A stretch of DNA of 64,000 bases from Actinomadura syzygii (GTDB taxonomy: Bacteria; Actinomycetota; Actinomycetes; Streptosporangiales; Streptosporangiaceae): NCBI RefSeq assembly GCF_008085905.1, contig NZ_VSFF01000001.1, forward strand, positions 310,001 through 374,000. Direction: 5' to 3'. Within the stretch, counting starts at the first letter, position 1. Each line of letters begins with the position of its first letter. The translations under genes and the position numbers were made by a program. Shown piece after piece: positions 34,201 to 41,893 of this stretch. The notes beneath the pieces were generated by a model. That model saw only the letters and a list, made by a program, of their open reading frames with translations, searched no databases and was not told where the DNA came from.

Positions 34201-34872
34201 GGCGGGACGTCCGGCGCGACGATGATCGACCGGGTCGTGTGCTCCACCATCCCGACCATCCGAGCGCTCGCCGGACGGACGGCCGGGGACGCCCACCGGG
34301 CGTTGGCGGTCGCGATGCCGCGAACGCCGGGAAACCGTCCCGAACTGCCAGGCGCGGAGGCGGAGGCGTCCCGGCTCCAGCGCCATTTCCCCGGAGAGGC
34401 CAGCACCCTTACCGGAACGGCCGCCACCCGAGAGGCGGTGCTCGCCGCGCTCCCCGAGGCACGATGGGCGCATTTCGCCTGCCACGGCCACACCGATCTG
34501 GCGGACCCGTCGTCAAGCCACCTGCTGCTGTCCGACCACACGATGACCGTGGCCGATCTGGCCCGCCTCCGCCTGGACAGCGCCGAACTGGCATTCCTGT
34601 CGGCCTGTTCGACGGCACGTCCGGGAGCTCGACCGGCGGACGAAGCCATTCATCTCGCATCTGCATTCCAACTCGCCGGGTACCGGCACGTCATCGGCAC
34701 TCTCTGGCCGGTCGACGACCGGCATTCCGCAGACCTGGCTGACCTGATCTATTCGTTCGTCAGCGCCGGTTCCCATGTCGCCGCCGCCGTGCACGACGCG
34801 ACCCGCGAAATGCGCGACCGCTGGCCCGACCACCCGTCGATCTGGGCGTCCCACATCCACGTAGGCGAGTAG
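31297..34872 (+). CDS. TPR-CHAT protein (caspase-like protease domain with long repeat array)
   Basis: A protein of about 1191 residues. Residues about 100-800 are irregular TPR-like repeats of roughly 45 residues (pattern YLSNLGNALLTRFE...DLDAAVEAGLAAV...P). The C-terminal 330 residues form a CHAT domain with the catalytic pair visible: His in HFACHGHTD (about 1063) and Cys in FLSACSTA (about 1104). CHAT proteases act in bacterial immunity or cell-death modules, with the repeats sensing a partner. I prefer GTG 31297 (GGAG 5 nt upstream); the frame is open from 31159. It stands alone, with no evident gasdermin-like or partner gene next to it. Confidence 0.9.
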   Translation: MGRTDRLARVRDRVDRYNSARDAGAVLAPEAVTDAVALICAVPDATADIEVAHATGWLFWLRFAARGPIDGEADLDIALALLTPVHRLSPEGIPTLIRDLFEDEPRHVPDGPGLLTRLGRSLRREASRSDDASALDQAIVLFRRGVVITETGHPEYGRCLAGLSSSLLTRFEWTESPADLREAAEFGRAAVDSTASDDPDRATYLSNLGNALLTRFERFGGDPADLDAAVEAGLAAVTDWPDHPDHAAMASDLDRALRAKAAYTDRASDLDKRIAARRDSVAASPGDAARLSEFGELLMARFQHSGDPTDLDNAVQALRNTVASVDPACAAEHLAKLSDALRLRFVRTGGEQDLLEAVETGRAGLAATPDNHPDLCEQRSILARTLSALRDGGQIDEAVALARDAVADCPSDDPGRASYLSNLCCVLRRSFERGGDAADLEAAIDAGREAVAAARHPNLPSHLGDLGAALLCRFRSTGGRPDLDASVDAFQRAVDATPETSPDHGAKLAKLGTALRFRYDAARRREDIDASVDACRKAVFATPSGHANRVARLSDLGAALRTRFAISDDQADVDEAVEVARDAAEAVPPGHPRRAPVLNDRALALQTRYDHTGHLADLDEAVDSARTAVEALAPDHPDHAGYLANLARGLGARYARLGEKTDLDEALAACQAGAADDLAPTRIRAAAAALWGRLAAKGGRWEDAVSGFTATVDLLGRTVPHSPERRDQDFPLDGRLNVGSDAAACCVRAGRAGDAVELFERGRGLLLGRALNTRNDLSALTARHPKLAERFRVLCIGLDPDPADSPVSAATPEECRAAVAELDGIVHAIRELPGFECFLRSLRVRDLAPAEGHVVIVNVSEFRSDALILSAGGEASTVPLPELTPGVVRAEAGAFLDAVGALSATRTWADGQRRMTRTLEWLWDAVAGPVLHHLGIIGPPGEDDLWPRLWWCPSGFMSILPLHAAGYHGGTSGATMIDRVVCSTIPTIRALAGRTAGDAHRALAVAMPRTPGNRPELPGAEAEASRLQRHFPGEASTLTGTAATREAVLAALPEARWAHFACHGHTDLADPSSSHLLLSDHTMTVADLARLRLDSAELAFLSACSTARPGARPADEAIHLASAFQLAGYRHVIGTLWPVDDRHSADLADLIYSFVSAGSHVAAAVHDATREMRDRWPDHPSIWASHIHVGE

Positions 34873-34923
34873 AGCCAGCCGATCAGGCCCGGTACCCGGC
34901 GTCCGGACGGATACTCGGCGAGG

Positions 34924-35325
34924 TCAGCGGCGGCGTCCCGGACGGCGCCGGGCCGGACGCCCGGCCGGGCCCGACGGGATGATGTGCAGGCGCCGGTGCA
35001 GGCCGGAGATGTTCAGGATGCGCAGCACCCGCGACTGCGGGCGCCACAGCCGCAATTGGCGTCCCCGGCCCGACATGAGCTGATGCGCCCACACCATCAC
35101 CGCCAGTCCGGTGGAGTCCGCGAAACTGAGTTCGGAAAGGTCCAGCAGGATCCGATCCGGATCGTGCGCGGCGATCACCTCGGCGATGTGCCGACGCAAC
35201 TCCTCGGCGGTGGCGATGTCGAGCTCACCGTTCAGGAGAAGTTCTGTCGTGGAACCGTCCTTTCGGACGGTAATGGCCAGCATAAGCGGGCCGGACGCAT
35301 GATCCGGCTGGTCCGGAGAGGACAC
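34924..35325 (-). CDS. STAS-domain anti-sigma factor antagonist
   Basis: A 133-residue protein. The STAS domain starts at MLAITVRKDGSTTELLLNGELDIATAEEL and has the phosphorylatable Ser in LSFADSTGLAVMV. Such proteins release a sigma factor from an RsbW-like kinase when dephosphorylated. The GTG start at 35325 is chosen because GGAGG lies 6 nt upstream; the Met at 35283 has no such site. The C-terminal 20 residues are Arg/Pro-rich. No kinase or phosphatase partner is nearby, so it belongs to a dispersed network. Confidence 0.88.
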   Translation of the reverse strand: MSSPDQPDHASGPLMLAITVRKDGSTTELLLNGELDIATAEELRRHIAEVIAAHDPDRILLDLSELSFADSTGLAVMVWAHQLMSGRGRQLRLWRPQSRVLRILNISGLHRRLHIIPSGPAGRPARRRPGRRR

Positions 35326-35536
35326 AAAGCGCCTCCACGGGGGTGGTCGGAATTTCTTGGACGTGCCGCGGTTGCCGCGAGCCTGTCCATGAAGTCGGTT
35401 GAACACCGAAACGGCGTCCAACACGCGGGTGGCCGTCAGGTGGCCATGATCAGCACCGTCAGCACCACCATCACCCGGCCGTCCACTCGTTTCGACCGCA
35501 TATCGGTCCGCCGGACGCAAAATTCCCGCAAGGACG

Positions 35537-35561
35537 GCTTGCGTCCCTGGACGGCGGGTAG
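35537..35561 (+). promoter_or_regulatory. Possible SigB/SigF-type promoter
   Basis: GCTT, 15 bp, GGGTAG, placed 26 bp upstream of the small membrane protein gene. It resembles the actinobacterial GTTT-N14-16-GGGTAT promoter class with one mismatch in each part. A link to the neighbouring STAS gene is tempting but weak. Confidence 0.3.
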
Positions 35562-35587
35562 GCAGCCGACCGATCAAAGGGGGAAAC

Positions 35588-35878
35588 GTGATCAAGACAT
35601 TGCATCGGCGGGGGGTGAGCTCCGGTCTCATGTACAAGGCGGGGATCGCCTCGATCGGGCTCGCGTTCGCGTCCTGGGCGGCGTCCGGCCTGTTCGAGAC
35701 CGCCGGACTCGACCGCGCCGACCGCTGGGGCATCTTCATCGGCGAATGGGCCCCGACGTTCTTCGCCATGGGCATCGCCCTGCAATTGGAGGAGATGCGC
35801 GACACGACCACGCACGGCCGCCACCACGAAACAACCGAAACCGAACACCACTACGCCGCCGGCTCAGCCGTCATGTAA
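35588..35878 (+). CDS. Small two-helix membrane protein, unknown function
   Basis: A 96-residue protein beginning at GTG 35588, with GGGGGA 5 nt upstream. Two hydrophobic segments (about 19-36 and 48-64) are joined by a short loop with ETAGLDRADRWG. The tail is hydrophilic and His-rich (HGRHHETTETEHH), perhaps metal-binding. No family was recognised. Confidence 0.6.
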   Translation: MIKTLHRRGVSSGLMYKAGIASIGLAFASWAASGLFETAGLDRADRWGIFIGEWAPTFFAMGIALQLEEMRDTTTHGRHHETTETEHHYAAGSAVM

Positions 35879-35907
35879 CCCCTCTGGCGATCACTAGAAT
35901 CGCCCAC

Positions 35908-36613
35908 GTGAAGGTCCCACCGGCTGAGGCGATCGCGTGGGCATCACGTGCGATGGGGCAGGACGTCGAGGTGGTCGCCGCGCTGGCCGGAGGCACCCAC
36001 GCGGGCACGTTCCTGCTGCGCGACGCCTCGCGCCGAATGGTGTTGCGGTGTTTTCCCGAAGGGGACGACGCGGCGGCCAACGAGGCCAAAGTGCTGACCG
36101 CGCTCGACGGCCTTTCCGGGTTCGCGCCGCGCCTGCTCGCCGCCGATCCCCATGGCGCTTCGGCCGGACGTCCGTCCACGCTCATCACGGTGCTGCCCGG
36201 CCGCGGCGATATCCGCCCGGACGATCCGAACCGCGCCGCCGTGAGTCTGGGACGCGCCCTCGCCCGCCTGCACTCCGTCGACGCCCCGGCGGGCTTCCGC
36301 GACGGCGTCGCGCAGGCGGATGCGACGGCCGCCCGGCGCGGCGAGCCGGGCCCCGCCTCCGCCATCGTCGACGCGCATTTCGCCGTGCTCGACGGCGAAG
36401 CGCGTGCTGACCCATTTCGACTTCTGGTCGGGCAACGTCCTGTGGGACGGCGACGCGCTCACCGGTGTGATCGACTGGGCGGTTGAGACCTGGTGGCCGA
36501 ACTACCACGACCTCGGCCGCACCGATCTCACCCCGCAGGCCCTGCGCACCCTTCACACATCCTGGACACAGCGCGGCCTTCGGCGCTGGAACCAACTGAA
36601 CACCCAGCGGTAG
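35908..36613 (+). pseudogene. Aminoglycoside phosphotransferase-like (APH) gene with frameshift
   Basis: From GTG 35908 the frame encodes an APH-type N-lobe and hinge (VVAALAGGTHAGTFLLRD, LITVLPGRG, ALARLHSVDAP). Near 36395-36405 the coding signal moves by one base: the catalytic loop VLTHFDFWSGNVLW and the Mg-binding GVIDWAVE are read in the next frame, ending at 36613. Without a frameshift the protein would lose its whole active site. The C-terminal part is also shorter than usual (about 235 residues against about 280). This is either a true pseudogene or a one-base assembly error. Confidence 0.75.
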
Positions 36614-36627
36614 AACGCGGGAAGGCG

Positions 36628-37770
36628 TCAGTATCCGGGGAAGCGTTCGTCGATCTGTTCGGGCGTCAGGCCGAAATCCGAGAGCGAGTACCGGTGTGTC
36701 GGTTTGGCGGCGCCGGACGCGCTTTCGCGGTGCAGGTCCGCCATCGCCGTTCTCGCCTCCTCTGTGAACGGCAGCCCGAAGCGGCTGTAGACGCCTTCCA
36801 CCGACCCGATCGGGTCGCGGACGAAGTCGTCGTAGTCGACATCCGCGAACCGCGCCGGATCGTGCTTCTCCCGCTCGGCCCGGAACAACTCAAGCCCCCG
36901 AGCCCACAATTCGAGTTGGTCGCGTCCGATCGTCGCGCCGGTGAACACGTCCGACCATCCAGCGGTGGCGTGCGCGGCGAGGCTGCACATCGACGCCATC
37001 GCCGTGCGCGGCGCCCGGTGCGTCTGGACGATCAGCGCGTCCGGATACACCACAAGCAGCGCGTCCAGGGCGAACAAATGGCTGGGATTTTTCAACACCC
37101 AGCGTTGCCCGGCGTCGTTCAGCCCGATCAGTTGCAGATTGCCGCGGTGCCTGCGGTAGGCGGGCGTCCAGTCCTGCCCGGCGAGCCAGGACGAATAGGT
37201 CGGCAGATGCGCCAGGCATTCGAAGGAGATCGACAGCATGCTCTGCCGCAGCAGTTGCCAGCATTCCTCGACCGTGTCCGCCGAGATGTAATGGACGCCC
37301 ATGAACTCCGGGTTCTCGACGTGGTGCCGCCGATAACCGGCGTCGATCGCCTGGAAGACCGGGTTCTCCGCCCACGTGCCGCGCGGCGGGCGCGGTTGCG
37401 GGACCTCCGCCAGCCACAGGTCGAGACCCTGGTGGGCGGGGTCGGCGGTGAGCAGCCGGTGCAGCGCGGTCGTCCCGGTGCGCGGCAGCCCGGTCACGAA
37501 GATCGGACGCTCGACCGGGACGCCGGAGTGCTCGGGGAACCGCCGCCACGCCGCCTCCGAGAACTGCCGGGCCGTGAGTCCCCCGCGCAGCATCGCCCGC
37601 TGTGCCTTGTTCCCGAACGGCGTGAGCCCAGCGTCCCTCTCATACGATTCCAGCAGGACTTCCAGCCCGTCGAGATAGGCGTCGTCGCCGAAGTCGTCCA
37701 GTCCGGTGATCTTGCGGGCCGAGGCGTGCAGATCCTCGACCGTCCCGACGTTCTCGCGTCCCGCGCTCAT
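36628..37770 (-). CDS. Sulfotransferase-family protein
   Basis: A 380-residue PAPS-type sulfotransferase fold. The 5'-phosphosulfate loop FVTGLPRTGTTALHRLL is near 91-107 and the 3'-phosphate region IVQTHRAPRTAMAS near 245-258. It would transfer sulfate to a hydroxyl group, although some members have lost that activity. It is last in a four-gene run with SnoaL-like, DUF1214 and SDR genes. From memory, this order matches Rv3531c-Rv3530c-Rv3529c of Mycobacterium tuberculosis, which belongs to the steroid regulon. Confidence 0.88.
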   Translation of the reverse strand: MSAGRENVGTVEDLHASARKITGLDDFGDDAYLDGLEVLLESYERDAGLTPFGNKAQRAMLRGGLTARQFSEAAWRRFPEHSGVPVERPIFVTGLPRTGTTALHRLLTADPAHQGLDLWLAEVPQPRPPRGTWAENPVFQAIDAGYRRHHVENPEFMGVHYISADTVEECWQLLRQSMLSISFECLAHLPTYSSWLAGQDWTPAYRRHRGNLQLIGLNDAGQRWVLKNPSHLFALDALLVVYPDALIVQTHRAPRTAMASMCSLAAHATAGWSDVFTGATIGRDQLELWARGLELFRAEREKHDPARFADVDYDDFVRDPIGSVEGVYSRFGLPFTEEARTAMADLHRESASGAAKPTHRYSLSDFGLTPEQIDERFPGY

Positions 37771-37782
37771 CGGTGCGCCCTT

Positions 37783-38571
37783 CTAGTGGTGCCATTCACC
37801 GGAATTGACGTCCAGGCATTGCCCGGTGATCGCGCGGGCCAGCGGGGACAGCATGAACACCACGGCGTCGGCGACCTCGTCCGGTTCGGGCAGCCTGCGC
37901 AGGTCGGTGGTCGCGGCGTTCTCGTCGTACACCTGCTGGGCTGTGATCCCGCGCTTCTTCGCCAGATGCTCGAAGTACCACTTGAGGTTGTCGGCCCAGA
38001 TGTAGCCCGGCGCGATCGTGTTCACGCGGACGCCGCGCGGCCCCAGTTCCGTCGACAGGTTCTGCGCCATCGCCAGCAGCGCCGCCTTGGCCATCTTGTA
38101 CGCGCCGAACGTCCGCCGGGAATGGCGCAGCACCGCCGAGTTCACCATGACGACCGAGCCGCCGCGCGTTTCGAGCGCGGGTACGAAAAGCCTCGTGAGC
38201 CGCAACGCCGCCAGCACGTTCGTCTCGAAGCCCGCTCGCACCGCGTCGAGGTCGACCTTTGTGAGGTCCTTCAGGGGAGGCGTCGCGAAGGCATTGTTGA
38301 CGAGGCCGTCCACGCGCCCGCACGACTCCGTCGCGGTGTCCGCCAGCCGTTCGCAGGCCGCCGCGTCCGTGATGTCGGTCGGGACGGTCACCGCGTGTTG
38401 CCCCAGTTTCTCGACCTCCGCCGCCACCTCAGCGAGCCGCTTTTCATTTCGCGCGGCGAGCACCACGTCCGCCCCGGCCTTCGCGCACTGCACGGCGAGC
38501 CCGCGCCCGAGGCCGGGCCCGACTCCGGAGATGACGATGACCTTTCCGGCCAGCAACCCGGCGGCGCCCAT
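37783..38571 (-). CDS. Short-chain dehydrogenase/reductase
   Basis: A 262-residue classical SDR. It has a nucleotide-binding region (VISGVGPGLGRGLA), NNAF, the catalytic Ser in MVNSAVLRH, the Tyr-Lys pair in YKMAK and the IAPGYIW segment. It oxidises or reduces a hydroxyl or keto group with NAD(P). The ATG overlaps the stop of the upstream DUF1214 gene by one base (TGATG). Context suggests a steroid-like or other hydrophobic alcohol substrate. Confidence 0.9.
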   Translation of the reverse strand: MGAAGLLAGKVIVISGVGPGLGRGLAVQCAKAGADVVLAARNEKRLAEVAAEVEKLGQHAVTVPTDITDAAACERLADTATESCGRVDGLVNNAFATPPLKDLTKVDLDAVRAGFETNVLAALRLTRLFVPALETRGGSVVMVNSAVLRHSRRTFGAYKMAKAALLAMAQNLSTELGPRGVRVNTIAPGYIWADNLKWYFEHLAKKRGITAQQVYDENAATTDLRRLPEPDEVADAVVFMLSPLARAITGQCLDVNSGEWHH

Positions 38572-39788
38572 CAGCCGAGCATCCTGCGCGCGACGGCGAC
38601 CTGCCGGGCGGCGATCCGGTCCGCCCATTCCGCGCGCGTGACTCGTTGCCGATCGTGGAACGGCAGGCGGCGCGGCAGGTCGTCGAACGGCATCACCTCG
38701 GCGGTCGGACCGTCCTCCGGGGTGAGGTCGCGGGCGAGTCGCTGCCACCGAAACTGCAGGTAGCCGCGGTGGTGCCCAGTGCGCTCGACCCAGTTGGCGA
38801 GGCCAGGGTCGCGCTCGCCGACGATGTAGCGGATCATGCCGTCCTCGTCCACGCGGGCCTGGTCGGCGGTCAGGCTCGTCTGGTGGTTGATGTAGTCGAG
38901 CGAGACGTACCACATGCTGCCGAGCTGGAAGCCCTGGTAGGGCGCGACCGCGCGGTCGGCGGCCGGGACGGTGATCACCATAACCTCGTCGTCGTCCAGG
39001 TCGTAGTGGCCGACGGACGAGAACTGCGTCGAAAGGCCGCCGGGAGTCGGCCGTGGCTCCGTCAGCGTGTTCACCGGCAATTGCAGGTAATGCCATTCGG
39101 GAAAGGCAAGGAAAGTGCGCAGCCTGGCGAGAAGCATCTTCCCGGCCACCGCGTAGCGTCCCGCCATCCGGTCGGCCGGGACGGGCGGCGGCGGCGTCCC
39201 GAGCGTGTCGGCGCGATGTATGCGGATCTCGCCGGGTCGCTCGCCCGTCCAGTCGCTGAACACCTCCCGGACGATCAGCATCGCCGACCCGGGGGCGAGC
39301 GTGACGTACCCCGGTCCCGCGTCCGGTTTCGGCGGGCCGAAACGGAGCTGGAACGTCCCGTCCGCGGCGATGTCCAACTCGCGGTCGTCGAACGCGGCGA
39401 GGCTGTCCGGCGACCGGGCGGGCGAGTAGTCGCCGTTCATCACCTGGAAGCTCAGGTCGGCGGTGGTGCCGCGGCGGCCCGTGACGACGTACTCGGCGTC
39501 GTCCCGGATGTAGGCGTGGAAATAGAGCGTGTCCGGATTATCGAGCCCCAGTTTGGTGTACGGGCCGGTCGACGACGCGAAATAGGGGTGGTCGCGCTGG
39601 TAGGCGCCCACCATGTGCAGGCACGCCTTGATGCTTCCGGCCAGGTAGTCCAGCCCTTCGGCGAGATCCTGGTCGGTCTTGACGTACGGCGCGCCGCGGA
39701 TGATCCGCTCCGCCTCCACGATGGCTTCGGCGAACGTCCGGGTGACATCGCCGTCACCCGCAGGGCTTGGTGCTGGGTCGTTGGCCAC
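38571..39788 (-). CDS. DUF1214-type protein
   Basis: A 405-residue protein beginning at GTG 39788 (GGGGAG about 5 nt upstream). It has an N-terminal helical part (FAEAIVEAERIIRGAPYVKTDQDLAEG) and a beta-rich core with NPDTLYFHAYIRDDAEYVVTG and QGFQLGSMWYVSLDYINHQTSL, the latter typical of DUF1214. The biochemical role is not known to me. A perfect 16-bp palindrome lies about 70 bp upstream. Confidence 0.82.
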   Translation of the reverse strand: MANDPAPSPAGDGDVTRTFAEAIVEAERIIRGAPYVKTDQDLAEGLDYLAGSIKACLHMVGAYQRDHPYFASSTGPYTKLGLDNPDTLYFHAYIRDDAEYVVTGRRGTTADLSFQVMNGDYSPARSPDSLAAFDDRELDIAADGTFQLRFGPPKPDAGPGYVTLAPGSAMLIVREVFSDWTGERPGEIRIHRADTLGTPPPPVPADRMAGRYAVAGKMLLARLRTFLAFPEWHYLQLPVNTLTEPRPTPGGLSTQFSSVGHYDLDDDEVMVITVPAADRAVAPYQGFQLGSMWYVSLDYINHQTSLTADQARVDEDGMIRYIVGERDPGLANWVERTGHHRGYLQFRWQRLARDLTPEDGPTAEVMPFDDLPRRLPFHDRQRVTRAEWADRIAARQVAVARRMLG

Positions 39789-39858
39789 CGGGCTCCCCTG
39801 GAATCGCGGCGCCGGACCGCACGGTGCGCCGGTCGCGGCCGAGTCACTGCGCGGGACG

Positions 39859-39874
39859 CTAGAACTCGTTCTAG
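39859..39874. promoter_or_regulatory. KstR-like operator (perfect 16-bp palindrome)
   Basis: CTAGAACTCGTTCTAG is fully self-complementary and fits the KstR consensus TnnAACnnGTTnnA. It is placed about 71 bp upstream of the DUF1214 start, where a TetR-family repressor could block transcription. No KstR gene is in this window. Confidence 0.75.
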
Positions 39875-39898
39875 GGCGTAGTCAAGGCGCCATCCCGG

Positions 39899-40405
39899 TC
39901 ACCGGGAGCCGCCCCCGCCGTCTTCCCGACCGCCGGGCGCGTGGTCGCCGGTCGTCGTGAACTTCAGGCTCGGGACGTCGTCCAGCGACACCGTGTACTC
40001 ATAGGTGCGGCGGTGTCCGGTCCGCGCGACACGCCAGCGGCCGTCCGCGCCGCGCCGGTACACGTCGCGATAGAACGCGGCGCCCCGGATGAGCAGGCGA
40101 CTCTCCGGGATGATGATCGTGTCGTCCAGGGACCAGACGCCGGTCGCCCGGTCGCCCTCCACGTCGATCTCCGGGCAGCCGGCGGTGTGCGCGGAGATCA
40201 TCCCGGGGCCGAGGTTGGCGCGCATGTAGCCGATGATGGCGTCCCGTCCCTCCAGCGTGAGGGTCCGGCCGAGCACCGGGGTGTCGTACTCGGCGACGGC
40301 GTCGCCCGTGAAGAGCTCGGCGAACTCGTCCCACAGCTTCAGGTCGACGCAGCGCAGGTAGCGGTGTTTCAGGCGGCGGATCTCTTCCAGGGCGATCAGG
40401 TCCAT
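39899..40405 (-). CDS. SnoaL/NTF2-like protein
   Basis: A 168-residue protein of the SnoaL-like (NTF2 fold) type: ALEEIRRLKHRYLRCVDLKLWDEFAELFTGDAVAEY and the C-terminal WRVARTGHRRTYEYTV. Family members include polyketide cyclases, limonene-epoxide-hydrolase-like enzymes, ketosteroid-isomerase-like and bile-acid dehydratase-like proteins. A second KstR-like site lies 34 bp upstream. The product probably serves the same pathway as the DUF1214-SDR-sulfotransferase genes downstream. Confidence 0.82.
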   Translation of the reverse strand: MDLIALEEIRRLKHRYLRCVDLKLWDEFAELFTGDAVAEYDTPVLGRTLTLEGRDAIIGYMRANLGPGMISAHTAGCPEIDVEGDRATGVWSLDDTIIIPESRLLIRGAAFYRDVYRRGADGRWRVARTGHRRTYEYTVSLDDVPSLKFTTTGDHAPGGREDGGGGSR

Positions 40406-40438
40406 GCGCCCACCCTGACGTGTCGGGCCCGCCGAGAC

Positions 40439-40452
40439 AAGAACAGGTTCTA
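40439..40452. promoter_or_regulatory. KstR-like operator (one mismatch)
   Basis: AAGAACAGGTTCTA fits TnnAACnnGTTnnA except for the first base. It is 34 bp upstream of the SnoaL-like gene. Together with the site at 39859 it suggests dual control of the four-gene run. Confidence 0.6.
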
Positions 40453-40646
40453 CTTCGATGCCGGGACGGCCCCCGCCGCGCCCGCCGCGGCCCGCCGTTC
40501 TGGGCGTTCTCGCACGAGTGATCATTATCACCGGGCCGATACGGCAAACTTCGCCATTCCCGCAGTTCAGACGCCTTTCCCAACGCTCGCCACATTCGGT
40601 CCGATTGATTATGATCTCCCAGATGACCTAAACCGGGAGGCTCTCG

Positions 40647-41072
40647 ATGACGGGGATGGCGGGGAGCGAGCTCGAACATCTGCTCAACCTGACGCGGGCC
40701 GCACTGGGAACCGAGCCGCAGGGCGCCGCGAAACCCGACCAGCCGGGCGGGCCGAAGGCCGAGGGACGCGGCGAGGCGGCCGACGGCCTGATCCGCGCGA
40801 CGGTCTCGGCGGACGGGGAGATCAAGTCCATCGACCTCGCCCCGCGCGCGATGCGGATGTCGTCCGAGGAGATCGGCGAGCACGTCGCCACCGCGGTCAA
40901 CGCGGCCTTCGGCGACCTGCGGGCGGGCCCCGCCGCGCCGCTCGACGCCGCCGCGACCGAGCGACTCGCCGCCCAGGCCCGCGAACTCCAGGACATGAGC
41001 ATGCGTCAGATGCGGCAGATGGCGCAGTCGATCTCGGATCTGATGGCTCAGTTGCACGGAGGGCGGCGATGA
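40647..41072 (+). CDS. YbaB/EbfC-like protein associated with a WXG100 locus
   Basis: A 141-residue protein with a YbaB/EbfC-type core (LIRATVSADGEIKSIDLAPRAMRMSSEEIGEHVATAVNAAFGDL). YbaB proteins bind DNA as dimers, but in actinomycetes such paralogues are regularly placed beside WXG100 genes, where their role is unclear. GGGAGG precedes the ATG by about 6 nt. Its stop overlaps the WXG100 start (ATGA). A second YbaB-like gene closes the locus at 47362. Confidence 0.82.
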   Translation: MTGMAGSELEHLLNLTRAALGTEPQGAAKPDQPGGPKAEGRGEAADGLIRATVSADGEIKSIDLAPRAMRMSSEEIGEHVATAVNAAFGDLRAGPAAPLDAAATERLAAQARELQDMSMRQMRQMAQSISDLMAQLHGGRR

Positions 41073-41395
41073 CCGAGAGTTTCCAGGTTTCACCCGACCA
41101 GATCACCGCGTCCGCCGAACGGCTCAAGCAGGTGGCGGACGAGTTCTCCCAGCAGGTGTCGCAGTTCCAGTCGGAGATCACCGGATTCGGCGAGCCGTGG
41201 GGCGGCGACGACATGGGAATGCTCATCGGGATCGCGCACGCCGCGTGCTTCGAGGCCGCAATGAAATGCTTCGAGGAGAACTCCGAGGAACTCGGGGAGC
41301 GCGCCGAGGCGCTGAAAGCGGTCGCGAAGAACTACACCAAGATGGAAGAGTCGAACGTGCAGAGCGTCAATTCCGTCGCCAAGGCATTGGGGTGA
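41069..41395 (+). CDS. WXG100-like protein (EsxA/EsxB superfamily)
   Basis: A 108-residue all-helical protein with the WXG-like turn GEPWGGDDMG between two long helices, as in WXG100 proteins exported by type VII secretion. It probably acts as a small partner for the adjacent effector. It is coupled by ATGA overlap to the YbaB-like gene and separated by 3 nt from the next gene. No secretion-machine genes (EccB-E) are in the window. Confidence 0.85.
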   Translation: MTESFQVSPDQITASAERLKQVADEFSQQVSQFQSEITGFGEPWGGDDMGMLIGIAHAACFEAAMKCFEENSEELGERAEALKAVAKNYTKMEESNVQSVNSVAKALG

Positions 41396-41398
41396 TCG

Positions 41399-41893
41399 AT
41401 GGGCCTGCAACTGCCCGGTGAGCTCATCAGTCTGCTCGGAATGCTCGGCTTCTCCTGGCCGGAGGCCGACGAGACGAAGCTGATGGAGATGGGCGGCAAG
41501 TGGATCTCCTTCGGCGGGACGCTCCAATCCACCTCCGCCAATGCCGACCAGGTGGCGCAGGGCGTCTGGACGTCCAACAAAGGCGAAGACTTCGAGGCCT
41601 TCCAGAAGGACTGGACGGGTGAGGAGGCCGCGTCCGCGAACATCCGCGGCGCCGGAACCGACTGCATGCTCGTCGGCGCCGGACTCCTCATCGCGGGCGT
41701 CGTGGTGCTCGCCTTGAAGATCAACGTGATCGTCCAGCTCATCATTCTCGCCATTCAGATCGCGCAGGCCATCGCGACCGCCGTCGCCACCTTCGGCGCG
41801 TCCCTCGCGGAGATCCCGATCTTCAAGATCATCAGCCAGGCGATCATCGACCAGCTCCTCAACATGGCGGTGGAGGCGCTGCTCAATGGCTAA
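41399..41893 (+). CDS. WXG100-like N-terminal effector module (CpnT-type), stand-alone
   Basis: A 164-residue protein beginning MGLQLPGELISLLGMLGFSWPEADE. It resembles the WXG100-like N-terminal domain usually fused to large actinobacterial toxins (CpnT-type), including two hydrophobic helices (about 88-110 and 115-132). Here the chain stops after the module, and the toxin part is encoded by the next gene, overlapping by 8 nt. The two products may act together as a split effector. Confidence 0.78.
   Translation: MGLQLPGELISLLGMLGFSWPEADETKLMEMGGKWISFGGTLQSTSANADQVAQGVWTSNKGEDFEAFQKDWTGEEAASANIRGAGTDCMLVGAGLLIAGVVVLALKINVIVQLIILAIQIAQAIATAVATFGASLAEIPIFKIISQAIIDQLLNMAVEALLNG

Noticed and set aside
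36493..38763. A 756-codon plus-strand frame across the sulfotransferase and SDR genes
   Set aside because: Antisense shadow of two well-supported minus-strand genes.
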